A stretch of DNA of 64,000 bases, taken from contig JAFQGG010000030.1 of assembly GCA_017415505.1 (NCBI GenBank), positions 1 to 64,000 of the forward strand, given 5' to 3'. The notes beneath the pieces are model-generated. The model did no database searches and was not told the DNA's origin. It worked only from the letters and a program-made list of their open reading frames with translations. Both the position numbers and the translations under genes were made by a program. The DNA is from Clostridia bacterium (lineage in GTDB: Bacteria > Bacillota > Clostridia > Christensenellales > Borkfalkiaceae). Shown here piece by piece: positions 43,181 through 52,027 of the stretch (the first letter of the stretch is position 1; the number at the start of each line of letters is the position of its first letter).

Positions 43181-43225
43181 AATAATTCTCCTTGCGTTGA
43201 AATTTTCAACGATTATATATAAACC

Positions 43226-43264
43226 AAAAAGCCCGCCTTTAATCGCTATAAAGGCAGACTTTTT
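43226..43264 (-). terminator. Terminator of the aroH-cmk/plsC/ispH-rpsA operon
   Basis: 16-bp stem with two mismatches (arms at 43226-43241 and 43249-43264) and a CTTTTT end on the minus strand, 30 bases after the ispH-rpsA stop. Confidence 0.75.
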
Positions 43265-43293
43265 TTATTTTTTGATATTAAACTGCTCGGAGG

Positions 43294-45372
43294 TTATTTA
43301 TTGAGCAAATCGGCAATCGAAACGCCGGCGTCAAGATCGCCTTCGTTCCATTCCGTAACTTCATCGGCAGGTTTTGCAGCGCGGGGCTTCTTCGATTTCT
43401 CTTTTCCTTCGCCCTCTTCACCTTTCGCGCCCTTGGATTTTCTTTCCGCTACTTCGGGCTTGGGTTCAAGTGCTTTGATAGAAAGCGTCATCTTTCTTTC
43501 CGCACAGTCCAATTTAAGAATCTTCGCGTCAACCTCTTGACCGATCGAAAGAACGGTCGTGGGATTTTCGAGGAATTCGTGAGAGATTTGGGAAACGTGA
43601 ACGAGACCGTCGATTCCTTTTTCTACTTCTACGAACGCACCGAAAGGTACGATTCTTACGATTTTACCGTGGATAACGTCGCCTTCCGCATATTTGTCAG
43701 CGGCGAGCTCCCAAGGTTGAGGTTGGAGTTGCTTATAACCGATCGAAACCTTTTTCGATTCTTGATCGATTTTAAGAACTTTGAATTGATATTTTTTACC
43801 GATTTCCAAAACGTCGGTAACAGCTTTCACACCCGTCCAAGACAAGTCGGAAATGTGAGCGAGACAATCAAAGCCGTTTACGGATACGAATGCACCGAAC
43901 GACGTTGCGCGTTCTACTTTACCCTCCACGATATCGTCAACGTGAATTGACGCGAAGAATTCTGCTTCTTTCGCAGCTCTTGCAGCTTCTTTCGCAGCTT
44001 TTTCTTCTTCGATGATCACGCGTTGAGAAGCGATAATTTCCTTTCTTCTCTCCGTTTTGATTTGAAGTACGCGAAGACGCAGCTTTTTCCCCACGTATTT
44101 TTCAAGATCCTTTACGTAGCCCGAACGAATTTCGCGTGCGGGTACGAATACCGTGTAAGAGCCGAGTTCAGCAGTCAACCCGCCCTTGTTGAAGCCTTTG
44201 CATTCAACCTCAAATTCTTTGCCCGAAGAAATTTCAGCGATCATCGCTTCCTCTTCTTTCACTTTCTTAATTTGCTTTTGAGAAAGTACGACGCGAGGCG
44301 TTACCGCTACGACCATAAGTTCGATTTCTTCACCCAATTTCGCAGCATAATCGTCCTTATTGTACACTTCGCAGTCTACTTCGTCTTTATCGAGCATTAT
44401 TTCCTTCTTCGTGTTGGGAAGTAACACTGCGATACCGGCATCGCTAGCCTCCGAAATCGTAGCCGTAATCAACTGTCCTTTTTTGAACTTCGGTTGATTG
44501 TCCATTTTCGCAACAACTTCTTCCATCGTTGCTTTTGCTTCTGTTTCCATTTCCATTTTTAAGAGAACCTCCTGAGTTTGCGCGTTAGGGGTGCTTGCAC
44601 CCGTAACAATACCTACCTTTTTAAATCTTTTGATTTTTTTATATTCGAGCTCGACAGCACTTGCCAGGCGGAACACGTTCGGACAATACTTCGCGCAGAT
44701 GTCGAAAAGCTTATTGGTGTTGCTGCTGTTCAAGCCTCCGATCACCAAAATCGCGTCGCATTTCTTCGCAAGTTCGCTTGCCTCATTTTGTCGCTCTACA
44801 GTAGTATAGCAAATTGTTTGAAAAACTTCAACTGTTTTTCTACTCTTATTACCAATATTTTTTATAATTTTTTCAAATTTTTTTGCAGAATAGGTAGTTT
44901 GAGCCACAATACAGCATTTTTTTTCGGGTAAAACGGAAAAATCGTCGTCTTCTGAGGAAAAAATGAACGCCGAGTCTTCGCACCACCCGTTGAGCCCGAC
45001 GACCTCGGGATGACTGCGTTCTCCCACGATTACGATCGCGTTCCCCTTTCCGTATTCCTCGCGGATAATCTTTTGCGTACGGCGAACGAACTCGCAAGTG
45101 CAATCGACGATTTTGATATTTCGCTTTTCACATTCCTCGTAGATTTTTTGTCCGACGCCGTGCGAACGGATAATGAGCGTCGCGCCGTTTGGAACTTCTT
45201 CGAGCCTTTCCACCGTTATAAGTCCGCGATCGGTAATTTGCCGAACGACGTCGGGGTTATGGATAAGTTCCCCGAAAATATAAGTATTTTCCGCGGGCAC
45301 GGTCATCGCCGTGTTCACCGCTTTTTGTACGCCGCGGCAAAACCCGCCGCTTTTTGCTACGATAATTTCCAT
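43294..45372 (-). CDS. ispH: IspH fused to ribosomal protein S1 (bifunctional)
   Basis: A 692-residue fusion. Residues 1-280 are 4-hydroxy-3-methylbut-2-enyl diphosphate reductase, the last MEP-pathway step, with the three 4Fe-4S cysteines in GGFCRGVQ, DCTCEFVRR and QTICYTT. Residues about 300-640 are four S1 RNA-binding repeats (for example VDDIVEGKVERATSFGAFVSV and GDVIHGKIVRIVPFGAFVEV). The Lys/Glu-rich tail follows. This fusion is known in Clostridia and Fusobacteria. The gene follows plsC by 6 bases in the cmk-plsC-ispH-rpsA order. Whether the S1 part works on the ribosome is not shown by sequence. Confidence 0.95.
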   Translation of the reverse strand: MEIIVAKSGGFCRGVQKAVNTAMTVPAENTYIFGELIHNPDVVRQITDRGLITVERLEEVPNGATLIIRSHGVGQKIYEECEKRNIKIVDCTCEFVRRTQKIIREEYGKGNAIVIVGERSHPEVVGLNGWCEDSAFIFSSEDDDFSVLPEKKCCIVAQTTYSAKKFEKIIKNIGNKSRKTVEVFQTICYTTVERQNEASELAKKCDAILVIGGLNSSNTNKLFDICAKYCPNVFRLASAVELEYKKIKRFKKVGIVTGASTPNAQTQEVLLKMEMETEAKATMEEVVAKMDNQPKFKKGQLITATISEASDAGIAVLLPNTKKEIMLDKDEVDCEVYNKDDYAAKLGEEIELMVVAVTPRVVLSQKQIKKVKEEEAMIAEISSGKEFEVECKGFNKGGLTAELGSYTVFVPAREIRSGYVKDLEKYVGKKLRLRVLQIKTERRKEIIASQRVIIEEEKAAKEAARAAKEAEFFASIHVDDIVEGKVERATSFGAFVSVNGFDCLAHISDLSWTGVKAVTDVLEIGKKYQFKVLKIDQESKKVSIGYKQLQPQPWELAADKYAEGDVIHGKIVRIVPFGAFVEVEKGIDGLVHVSQISHEFLENPTTVLSIGQEVDAKILKLDCAERKMTLSIKALEPKPEVAERKSKGAKGEEGEGKEKSKKPRAAKPADEVTEWNEGDLDAGVSIADLLNK

Positions 45373-45378
45373 AAACGA

Positions 45379-46062
45379 TTATTTTTTCTTTTTGCTTTCT
45401 AAATACGCCCGATGCTCCGCTTTCATTTCCAACATACGCTTACGAATTTTTTCGTCCGCCTCCGCGTATTCCTCTGGCGTGAGTTTTCTATCGTAATACT
45501 CCGTAAGCTCGATCGGCTTATCGATTAAAATATGCGCCTTTTTGAACAAACGCGGTTTTTCGTAAATAACGATAGGAATGATCGGCGTTTTCGTCTTAAT
45601 TGCCATTACCGACGCACCGTGCTTAAACTCCAACATTTCTTCCTGCGTTTTATTTCTCGTACCCTCGGGAAAAACGAGCAGTTTCTCGCCGTTTTTGAGG
45701 CATTTAATACAATCCAACAGCGTACGCGCGTCGTTTCCGTCGCGATTGGCAAAAATAACTTTAATCGCTTTTGCCAGCCAACCGATTACGGGTTGTTTCT
45801 TCACTTCGCTTTTTGCAAGAATATGAATACTTTCCCAAGTCGTTGTCGCAGGATATACCATATCGAACATGGTATAATGATTGCATACGAAAATATATGC
45901 GCCGTTCCCTACTTTTCGTTCCCCGTAAAAACGGAAAGGCTTCAAAAGATAATAAACGGGGACGACCAAAACGCGCAAAAAATTCATAAACGGTTGGATA
46001 TGCCTGCCTTTTTTATTCGCTTTTACCGTAATGGTTTTCGCTTTTTTCGTTTTCTTCTCCAT
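45379..46062 (-). CDS. plsC: 1-acyl-sn-glycerol-3-phosphate acyltransferase
   Basis: A 227-residue membrane-bound acyltransferase making phosphatidic acid. The HxxxxD motif is NHYTMFD, the glycerol-3-phosphate-binding block is VFPEGTRNKTQEE, and one hydrophobic segment precedes them (FLRVLVVPVYYLL). The N-terminus is Lys-rich. ATG 46062 is assumed; GTG at 46068 is an alternative. Its place between cmk and ispH-rpsA is the common Clostridia arrangement. Confidence 0.9.
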   Translation of the reverse strand: MEKKTKKAKTITVKANKKGRHIQPFMNFLRVLVVPVYYLLKPFRFYGERKVGNGAYIFVCNHYTMFDMVYPATTTWESIHILAKSEVKKQPVIGWLAKAIKVIFANRDGNDARTLLDCIKCLKNGEKLLVFPEGTRNKTQEEMLEFKHGASVMAIKTKTPIIPIVIYEKPRLFKKAHILIDKPIELTEYYDRKLTPEEYAEADEKIRKRMLEMKAEHRAYLESKKKK

Positions 46063-46075
46063 AATCACCGTTCCG

Positions 46076-47089
46076 TTAAATTTTCGCTTGAATCGCGGAT
46101 TTTACGGTTGCAACGACCGTTTCTATATCCATATTCGAAGTATCGATAACGATCGCGTCTTTGGCGCATACGAGGGGCGAAAAGGCGCGTTCGCTGTCCT
46201 GTTTATCTCTTGCAACGATTTCCTCGTGCAATTTTTCAAAATCGACCGTTTCCCCTCTTGCTTTCAATTCGTTATAACGGCGCGTGGCGCGCACGCGACT
46301 GTCCGCCGTAATGAAAAACTTGAATTTCGCGTCGGGCAAAACCGTAGAGCCTATATCCCTGCCGTCCAATACGCAAGAAATTCCCTTGGCGATTTCCCGT
46401 TGCAATTCCACCATTTTAACGCGAACGGCGGGGTGTGCGGAAATACTCGACGCCGCCATGGATACCGCGTTTTCACGAATCGCCGTCGAAACGTCCTCGC
46501 TGTCAAGTATCGTATGCTGTGTTCCTTCTTTATATTCCACTTTCACGTCTAAATAAGGCAACATTTTTTCTACGGCTTCGTCGTCTTTAGGGTCAATCCC
46601 CTCGCGTAACGCTTTCAATCCGCAAGCACGGTACATTGCGCCCGTGTCTAAGTACAAAATGTTATAATCGCGCGCAAGGATTTTTGCTACGGTGCTTTTT
46701 CCGCTCCCCGCGGGACCGTCCAATGCAATATTATAAATTTCGGAAATATCTTTTCTCAAAATCTTAGCTCCTTTTTGATAAATATGTTTGACTACTCTTT
46801 CGTCGGTAAGCTCAGTAAAAAGCATCAAACGAATACACTTTTCCAATCCACCGTCGATATCCGGCTCAATACAAGCAAACAACGGAGCGAAATCGTAACC
46901 CGCTTCCCGCGCCGCTTTTGCGGGATGGAAGGAATGAATATCCGTCGTAAGCGAGAATAAGAACGCCTTGACTTCTTCTTTTTTTAATTGATTGCTTTGA
47001 AAAATTTCGTCGAGCATTTCCTTTACGGAAAGCGCGATTTCTTCTTTGCAATCAGTTGCCAGCGTAGTAGCTCCGCGTATAACCGTCAT
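46076..47089 (-). CDS. cmk: Fusion of AroH-type chorismate mutase and CMP kinase
   Basis: A 337-residue protein with two complete domains. Residues 1-116 align with B. subtilis AroH throughout: IRGATT, HPAKAARE, GGLEKCIRLML, HIYQKGAKILR. The active-site set is kept as R5, R61, E75, R87, Y104 and R112 (AroH R7, R63, E78, R90, Y108, R116). Residues 119-337 are (d)CMP kinase with Walker A GPAGSGKST, DTGAMYRA and GRDIGSTVLP. There is no internal start, so one polypeptide should both isomerise chorismate to prephenate and phosphorylate CMP. GGAGG precedes the ATG; a TTGACG-17-TATAAT promoter lies upstream. No other aromatic gene is nearby. Confidence 0.93.
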   Translation of the reverse strand: MTVIRGATTLATDCKEEIALSVKEMLDEIFQSNQLKKEEVKAFLFSLTTDIHSFHPAKAAREAGYDFAPLFACIEPDIDGGLEKCIRLMLFTELTDERVVKHIYQKGAKILRKDISEIYNIALDGPAGSGKSTVAKILARDYNILYLDTGAMYRACGLKALREGIDPKDDEAVEKMLPYLDVKVEYKEGTQHTILDSEDVSTAIRENAVSMAASSISAHPAVRVKMVELQREIAKGISCVLDGRDIGSTVLPDAKFKFFITADSRVRATRRYNELKARGETVDFEKLHEEIVARDKQDSERAFSPLVCAKDAIVIDTSNMDIETVVATVKSAIQAKI

Positions 47090-47121
47090 TTTTGCCTCCG
47101 TAATCCGTTTCTTTCCTAATA

Positions 47122-47150
47122 ATTATAGCCAAAAATGCGTTTTTCGTCAA
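47122..47150 (-). promoter_or_regulatory. Promoter of the aroH-cmk operon
   Basis: Minus strand TTGACG (47150-47145), 17 bases, TATAAT (47127-47122), with a leader of about 27 bases to the ATG at 47089. Confidence 0.8.
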
Positions 47151-47181
47151 GCCTTTGGGGCAATTTCACGGAAAAAAAGTT

Positions 47182-48441
47182 TCATTTTATAGTGTTTCCC
47201 GCGGCAAAACCCGTAGCAAAAGCAATTTGCATATTAAATCCGCCCGTAAACGCGTCTATATCCAATACTTCACCGCAAAATTTCAAACCGATTATCCGTT
47301 TACTTTCCATGGTTTTAGGGTTGATTTCGGAAAGCTCTACGCCACCCGAAGTGATAATCGCTTCTTCGAAACCGCGTAAACTTTTTATACGGAACGGTAA
47401 ATTTTTCAAAGCGTGCAATAAACGCAATCGTTCCTCTTTCGTGATCGCGTTTACAGGTTTTTTTTCGGGTATTTTTGCCACCGAAAGCACGAAAGATATA
47501 AGTTTTTGGGGCAAAAGCTCCGTCAAAGCGTTGAAAATTTGCTTATTTTTATACTTCTCAAAATCGCGAAGAATGCGTTTATCCAGCGTTTGCTCGTCCA
47601 AAGCGGGCTTCAAATCGAAAAAAAGCGTCAAAGAAGAAAGGGGTAATCGGTTAATTTTTGAAGAAGCAGACAAAACGGTAGGACCGGAAATCCCAAAATG
47701 CGTAAACAAAGCCTCGCCAAAATCGCTATAAACGACCTTTTCTCCCTGTTTTATAAACAAAGAAATATTTTTAAGCGCTATGCCTTGCATATCTTTATAA
47801 CTATTTCCTTCAAGGTTCAATCCGCAAAGTCCACACTTCAAATCCGTGACGGTATGTCCTGCGTTTTGTGCGAAAATATACCCGTCGCCCGTAGAACCCG
47901 TCGTTGGATAGCTTAAACCGCCCGTTGCGACGATTACCGTGTCACACGAGTAAACTCCCTTATTCGTCAACAACTCTACTACGCGTGGCATAATACCTAT
48001 GTCAGACATAGGTATATTATTATTCTTATCCGTAATAATTTTTTCAACTTTTTCATTCAAATGAATGAAAACACCCGCCGTTTTACAGGCTTTTTCAAGC
48101 GTTTTCGTAACGTCACTTGCGTGATCGGAAGTTGGGAATGCCCTGTTTCCCCTCTCTACTTTGACGGATAAACCGTATTTTTCGAAGAAATCTATCGTTT
48201 TTTGTGGTGAAAAACTATAAATTGAACCTCGTAAAAATTTCTCGCCTCGAACTACGCTTTGTAAAAATTCTTCGGGAGGAACGTCATTCGTAAAGTTGCA
48301 CCGCCCCTTGCCCGTGATATAAATTTTTTTGCCGAGTTTCTCATTTTTCTCAAAAAGATGAACTTCGTGTCCTTTTTCGGCTGCCGCATACGCCGCCATT
48401 AACCCCGCCGCGCCTCCGCCGATTACACATACTCTTTTCAT
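47182..48441 (-). CDS. NAD(P)/FAD-dependent oxidoreductase, BaiN/HI0933 family
   Basis: A 419-residue flavoprotein. VIGGGAAGLMAAYAAAEKG binds FAD, GKKIYITGKGRCNFTND is the HI0933-family signature, and VIVATGGLSYPTTGSTGDGY and GGVELSEINPKTMESKRI follow. The family includes BaiN of bile-acid 7-dehydroxylation, but most members have no known substrate. A 23-base palindrome lies within the coding region (47993-48015) and codes for a short Ile/Asp/Gly/Met stretch between the FAD-binding halves. GTTTCAC pairs d and e lie upstream. Confidence 0.88.
   Translation of the reverse strand: MKRVCVIGGGAAGLMAAYAAAEKGHEVHLFEKNEKLGKKIYITGKGRCNFTNDVPPEEFLQSVVRGEKFLRGSIYSFSPQKTIDFFEKYGLSVKVERGNRAFPTSDHASDVTKTLEKACKTAGVFIHLNEKVEKIITDKNNNIPMSDIGIMPRVVELLTNKGVYSCDTVIVATGGLSYPTTGSTGDGYIFAQNAGHTVTDLKCGLCGLNLEGNSYKDMQGIALKNISLFIKQGEKVVYSDFGEALFTHFGISGPTVLSASSKINRLPLSSLTLFFDLKPALDEQTLDKRILRDFEKYKNKQIFNALTELLPQKLISFVLSVAKIPEKKPVNAITKEERLRLLHALKNLPFRIKSLRGFEEAIITSGGVELSEINPKTMESKRIIGLKFCGEVLDIDAFTGGFNMQIAFATGFAAGNTIK
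47993..48015. repeat. Perfect palindrome inside the flavoprotein gene
   Basis: Arms ATACCTATGTC and GACATAGGTAT flank a single A. The core TATGTCAGACATA resembles the TGTCA units of the 18-nt repeat family. In the protein it encodes part of the MSDIGIMP segment. It may be a repeat insertion tolerated in frame. Confidence 0.6.
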
Positions 48442-48498
48442 AAAATTTCCTCTATTTTTTAGACGACCATTTGCCCGTTAAAATTTTATTATTATTTT

Positions 48499-48519
48499 GT
48501 TTCACAAATATTGTTTCAC
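48499..48519 (-). repeat. GTTTCAC pair, 14-nt period, copy d
   Basis: GTTTCAC at 48499 and 48513, spaced by 14 bases, 57 bases upstream of the flavoprotein start codon. Confidence 0.6.
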
Positions 48520-48543
48520 GATTTTTATTTTTTTGGAAAAGCA

Positions 48544-48574
48544 ACGCAACCGAATCATTAAGAAACGGTTGCGT
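48544..48574 (-). terminator. Hairpin after oadA
   Basis: 9-bp stem ACGCAACCG/CGGTTGCGT with a 13-base loop between GTTTCAC pairs d and e. On the minus strand it is followed by TTGCTTTT, a modest T-tract. It probably ends the decarboxylase transcript. Confidence 0.5.
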
Positions 48575-48575
48575 A

Positions 48576-48596
48576 GTTTCACAAATAATGTTTCAC
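48576..48596 (-). repeat. GTTTCAC pair, 14-nt period, copy e
   Basis: GTTTCAC at 48576 and 48590, 14 bases apart, 15 bases after the oadA stop. Copies d and e bracket the oadA hairpin. Confidence 0.6.
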
Positions 48597-48611
48597 GATT
48601 GCAATATCCTA

Positions 48612-50045
48612 TCAAACGGGATAAACGCCCGTTTTTGCAAGATCTCTGTCAACACCCTTATTTTTAGCCTCACGCCATTTGAAGAAGTTTTCCGCTACTT
48701 GTTCAAATACAGCATAGGAAAGTACGTCTTCTTCCTTTTCATAGTAGCCAAGCTCGATAACCTTCTTTTTAATTGCCTCGTATTCAGGCGCAAGTAAATC
48801 CGCGGGACGGCAAGTAATTCTTTCTGCACCGGCAAGGACTTTTGCCGCCACTTCTTCGTTCAAGGGCATTGGCAAAGTACCGTATTTTCCCGCAAACAAG
48901 TCGCGCGTTTCTTTCGTTACCATTTTATAGCGTTCACCCATAACGATATTCATAACCGCTTGCGTGCCGACGATTTGAGAAGACGGCGTAACGAGCGGAG
49001 GATATCCGCAATCCTTTCTTACGTTGGGAACTTCCGCCAAACATTCGGTCAGCTTATCAATCTTACCAGCTTTTTCAAGTTGATTAATAAGATTGGAAAG
49101 CATACCGCCGGGTACTTGATAAAGAAGCGTATTTACGTCGATTCCCTTGGATTTTTCGTTGAGAATCTTGTCGTCCTTCAAGCGCTTTTCAACGGTTTTG
49201 AAGTGTTTAATGATGGGAAGTAATTTATTGATATCAATGCCCGTATCGTAAGGCGAATCTTTCAAAGTTGCAACGAGCGGTTCGGTTGCAGGCTGAGAAG
49301 TACCGTTTCCAAGGGGCGAAAGCGCCGTATCCACGATATCTACGCCCGCAAGGATTGCCATGAGATACACCATATCCCCCGTGCCCGTCGTATTGTGCGT
49401 ATGCAAATGTAATTTCGTGGTAGGCTTTAACGCCGATTTCAACGCTTTTACAAGCTCGTACGCTTTCAAGGGCAAGAGCAGGTTTGCCATATCTTTCAAG
49501 CAAATATTATCCGCGCCCCGTTCTTCGAGTTGTTTTGCAAGGTTTACGAAATATTCGTTGGTGAATACTTCCTGTCCGTCAACGACTGCACTCGTATAAC
49601 AAATCGTAGCTTCGCAAACACCGCCGTATTTTTTAATGGCTTGCATGGAAACTTCCAAGTTTCTCGGATCATTTAACGCGTCGAATACACGAATAACGCC
49701 GACGCCGTTTTCAATGGATTTGGCTACGAATTTTTCCACTACGTCGTCCGCATAATGGCGATAACCAAGCAAATTTTGACCGCGAAGGAGCATTTGAATG
49801 GGCGTTTTTAAGTGTGCCTTTAAGGTTCTAAGTCTTTCCCAAGGATCTTCATTAAGGAAACGCAAGCAGGAGTCAAAGGTTGCCCCGCCCCACGCTTCAA
49901 TGGAATAGTAGCCGATTTCGTCTAACTGTTCGAGAACGGGAAGCATTTCTTCAATACGCATTCTCGTAGCCGCTTGCGATTGATGCGCGTCACGCAAAAT
50001 CGTTTCGGTGAGCATTACTTTTCTTTTTTCAAAATTTAATTCCAT
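48612..50045 (-). CDS. oadA: Oxaloacetate decarboxylase alpha / pyruvate carboxylase B-type carboxyltransferase
   Basis: A 477-residue carboxyltransferase of the OadA/PycB/transcarboxylase 5S family, which moves CO2 between oxaloacetate/pyruvate and biotin. The metal site is formed by TETILRDAHQS (Asp) and HLHTHNTTGTG (two His), and the carbamylated Lys by CLKDMANLL. It ends after the conserved PYC_OADA region (FPPLVTPSSQIVG-like GYPPLVTPSSQIVGTQA) and lacks the C-terminal biotin domain, which is encoded separately at 51299-51655. It is the last gene of the locus. Confidence 0.94.
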   Translation of the reverse strand: MELNFEKRKVMLTETILRDAHQSQAATRMRIEEMLPVLEQLDEIGYYSIEAWGGATFDSCLRFLNEDPWERLRTLKAHLKTPIQMLLRGQNLLGYRHYADDVVEKFVAKSIENGVGVIRVFDALNDPRNLEVSMQAIKKYGGVCEATICYTSAVVDGQEVFTNEYFVNLAKQLEERGADNICLKDMANLLLPLKAYELVKALKSALKPTTKLHLHTHNTTGTGDMVYLMAILAGVDIVDTALSPLGNGTSQPATEPLVATLKDSPYDTGIDINKLLPIIKHFKTVEKRLKDDKILNEKSKGIDVNTLLYQVPGGMLSNLINQLEKAGKIDKLTECLAEVPNVRKDCGYPPLVTPSSQIVGTQAVMNIVMGERYKMVTKETRDLFAGKYGTLPMPLNEEVAAKVLAGAERITCRPADLLAPEYEAIKKKVIELGYYEKEEDVLSYAVFEQVAENFFKWREAKNKGVDRDLAKTGVYPV

Positions 50046-50063
50046 AATAATTACCCCGTCAAA

Positions 50064-51272
50064 TTATATAATTGCCAACAGGAAACCTGCGGCGATTGCC
50101 GAGCCGATAACACCAGCCACGTTCGGACCCATTGCGTGCATCAACAAGTGATTGCTCGGGTCTTCTTCCCGTCCGACGTCCTCGGATATTCGAGCCGCCA
50201 TAGGTACGGCGGACACGCCCGCACTACCTATCAAAGGATTGATTTTGCCCTTGGAGAGCTTGCACATCAATCTACCCATCAAAAGCCCGCCGATCGTACC
50301 GCAACTAAACGCCACGAGTCCCAGCGCGATAATACCGAGCGTCGTTCCAGAAAGGAAGGTTGCGCCGTACGCCTTACAGCCAACCGATACGCCAAGGAAA
50401 ATGGTAATCGTGTTCATAAGCCCGTTTTGCGCTTGCGAAGAAAGTCTGTCGCATACACCCGATTCTTTCAACAAATTACCGAGCATGAGCATACCCAAAA
50501 GAGGAACGGCGTCGGGAAGCAACAAGCCAACGACGAGCGTTACGACGATCGGGAAAATGATTTTTTCCACTTTGCTAACCGTACGAAGCGGTTTCATTTT
50601 AATCGTACGTTCCTTTTTAGGCACGATCAACTTCATAAGAGGTTTTTGAATAATGGGAATCAACGCCATATACGAATACGCGGCAACGGCAATCGCGGAA
50701 AGCAAGTCCACGTCGTTTCCGTTGAACTGTGCGTATTTCGAAAGCATTTGCGTAACGTAAATCGCCGTAGGACCGTCTGCCCCACCGATAATTGCAATAG
50801 ACGCAGCCGCCGCAAGGTTAAAGCCAAGAACCGTCGCGGCAATCAAGGTCAAGAATACGCCAAGTTGCGCCGCCGCGCCGATAAGCATGCTCTTGGGATT
50901 GGAAATTAACGGACCGAAATCGGTCATTGCGCCAATCCCAAGGAAGATAAGCGGCGGGTAGATTACGTTTTGTACGCCGTAGAAAAGATACCACAAAAGC
51001 CCGGGGTTTTCCACGTTTTCATAGGTATGCGGAAGCCCTTCTTTGTACGTCCCCCAAACGACGTCGTACGCGCCGGGGAGGTTGATTATAAACATACCGA
51101 ATGCAATCGGCAACAGCAAAAGCGGTTCAAATTTTTTAACGATCGCAAGGTACATCAACACGAAAGAAACGATAAGCATGACGTAATTTTGCCACGTTCC
51201 GTTCATGAGTCCAAGCGAATGCCATAAATTCGAAAACATTTCGCCGATATTAATGAGTGCATTATTTAACAT
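50064..51272 (-). CDS. oadB: Sodium-translocating decarboxylase, beta subunit
   Basis: A 402-residue polytopic membrane subunit (about nine hydrophobic segments) that decarboxylates carboxybiotin and pumps sodium outward. The highly conserved IGGADGPTAIYVTQML (with the Asp essential in Klebsiella OadB, D203), GMLMLGNLLKESG, FLGVSVG and SAVPMAARISEDVG motifs are all present. Length and topology match OadB/MmdB/GcdB. It lies between oadA and the biotin carrier. Confidence 0.96.
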   Translation of the reverse strand: MLNNALINIGEMFSNLWHSLGLMNGTWQNYVMLIVSFVLMYLAIVKKFEPLLLLPIAFGMFIINLPGAYDVVWGTYKEGLPHTYENVENPGLLWYLFYGVQNVIYPPLIFLGIGAMTDFGPLISNPKSMLIGAAAQLGVFLTLIAATVLGFNLAAAASIAIIGGADGPTAIYVTQMLSKYAQFNGNDVDLLSAIAVAAYSYMALIPIIQKPLMKLIVPKKERTIKMKPLRTVSKVEKIIFPIVVTLVVGLLLPDAVPLLGMLMLGNLLKESGVCDRLSSQAQNGLMNTITIFLGVSVGCKAYGATFLSGTTLGIIALGLVAFSCGTIGGLLMGRLMCKLSKGKINPLIGSAGVSAVPMAARISEDVGREEDPSNHLLMHAMGPNVAGVIGSAIAAGFLLAII

Positions 51273-51298
51273 TATGGACGATCTCCGTTCGTTTTATT

Positions 51299-51655
51299 TT
51301 AAGAAATGACCGCAAGAACAGCGTCCGATTCCACGTTTGCGCCCTTTGCAACGCTAAAAGATACGACGCCGTCGCAAGGTGCGGTGATATCGTTATCCAT
51401 TTTCATAGCCTCCAATACGAGGATGGGTTGGTCTTTTTTCACCGTCGCGCCTTCCGCTACGAGCAAGTTCTTGATGAGTCCGGGGAACGGAGAAATTACT
51501 TTTTCACCGTTTGCAACGACGGGCTTTGCCGCGGGGGCGGTAGCAATCGTTTTTGCCACGACGGGCGCAGCCGTTTGTACGGGCGCGGAAGCCCCTACTT
51601 CTTCAACACCAACTTCATAAGATTTTCCGTTTACCGTGATAATAAAATTACGCAT
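51299..51655 (-). CDS. Biotin carrier protein of the decarboxylase
   Basis: A 118-residue biotinyl protein. A short N-terminal segment and an Ala/Pro/Val/Thr-rich flexible linker (about 22-55) lead to a biotinyl domain with the biotinylated lysine in LEAMKMDN. It shuttles carboxyl groups between the carboxyltransferase and OadB, like MmdC/GcdC. AAGGAG is upstream of the ATG. Confidence 0.95.
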   Translation of the reverse strand: MRNFIITVNGKSYEVGVEEVGASAPVQTAAPVVAKTIATAPAAKPVVANGEKVISPFPGLIKNLLVAEGATVKKDQPILVLEAMKMDNDITAPCDGVVSFSVAKGANVESDAVLAVIS

Positions 51656-51667
51656 GATTTTTTCTCC

Positions 51668-52015
51668 TTAAATTCTTTTAATTCTTTTTACCGTGAATTC
51701 ACACTTGGGATTGTTCTTTTGATAATACGCCATAAGCGCGGCGGTAATTACCGCAACCGTTTCTTCGGAAATCTCCTCCGAAACAGATTCGCTAACAGCC
51801 AAATCGTTTGCCACTTCCGTTTTCGTTACCGCTTTTTTCTCTTTTGATTCCTTGACTCCGTTGAATTTCACCATTATTTTACCGATTGCCCAAACGACGA
51901 AAATCAAAAATGCAATTCCCACGAATACGACGGTAAACCCTAAAAGCGCGTACAAGGCGGATTCACCAATGCTTACGGCTCTTGTCGGATCAGCACTTAA
52001 TAAATTAAAAAGCAT
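51668..52015 (-). CDS. oadG: OadG-family small membrane subunit
   Basis: A 115-residue protein with one N-terminal membrane helix (ALLGFTVVFVGIAFLIFVVWAIG, about 22-44), a Lys/Glu-rich linker, and a conserved C-terminal ETVAVITAALMAYYQ element. OadG/MmdD anchors and assembles the pump complex. It stands between the biotin carrier and the divergent carboxyltransferase. Confidence 0.9.
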   Translation of the reverse strand: MLFNLLSADPTRAVSIGESALYALLGFTVVFVGIAFLIFVVWAIGKIMVKFNGVKESKEKKAVTKTEVANDLAVSESVSEEISEETVAVITAALMAYYQKNNPKCEFTVKRIKRI

Positions 52016-52027
52016 TTTTGCCCTCCT

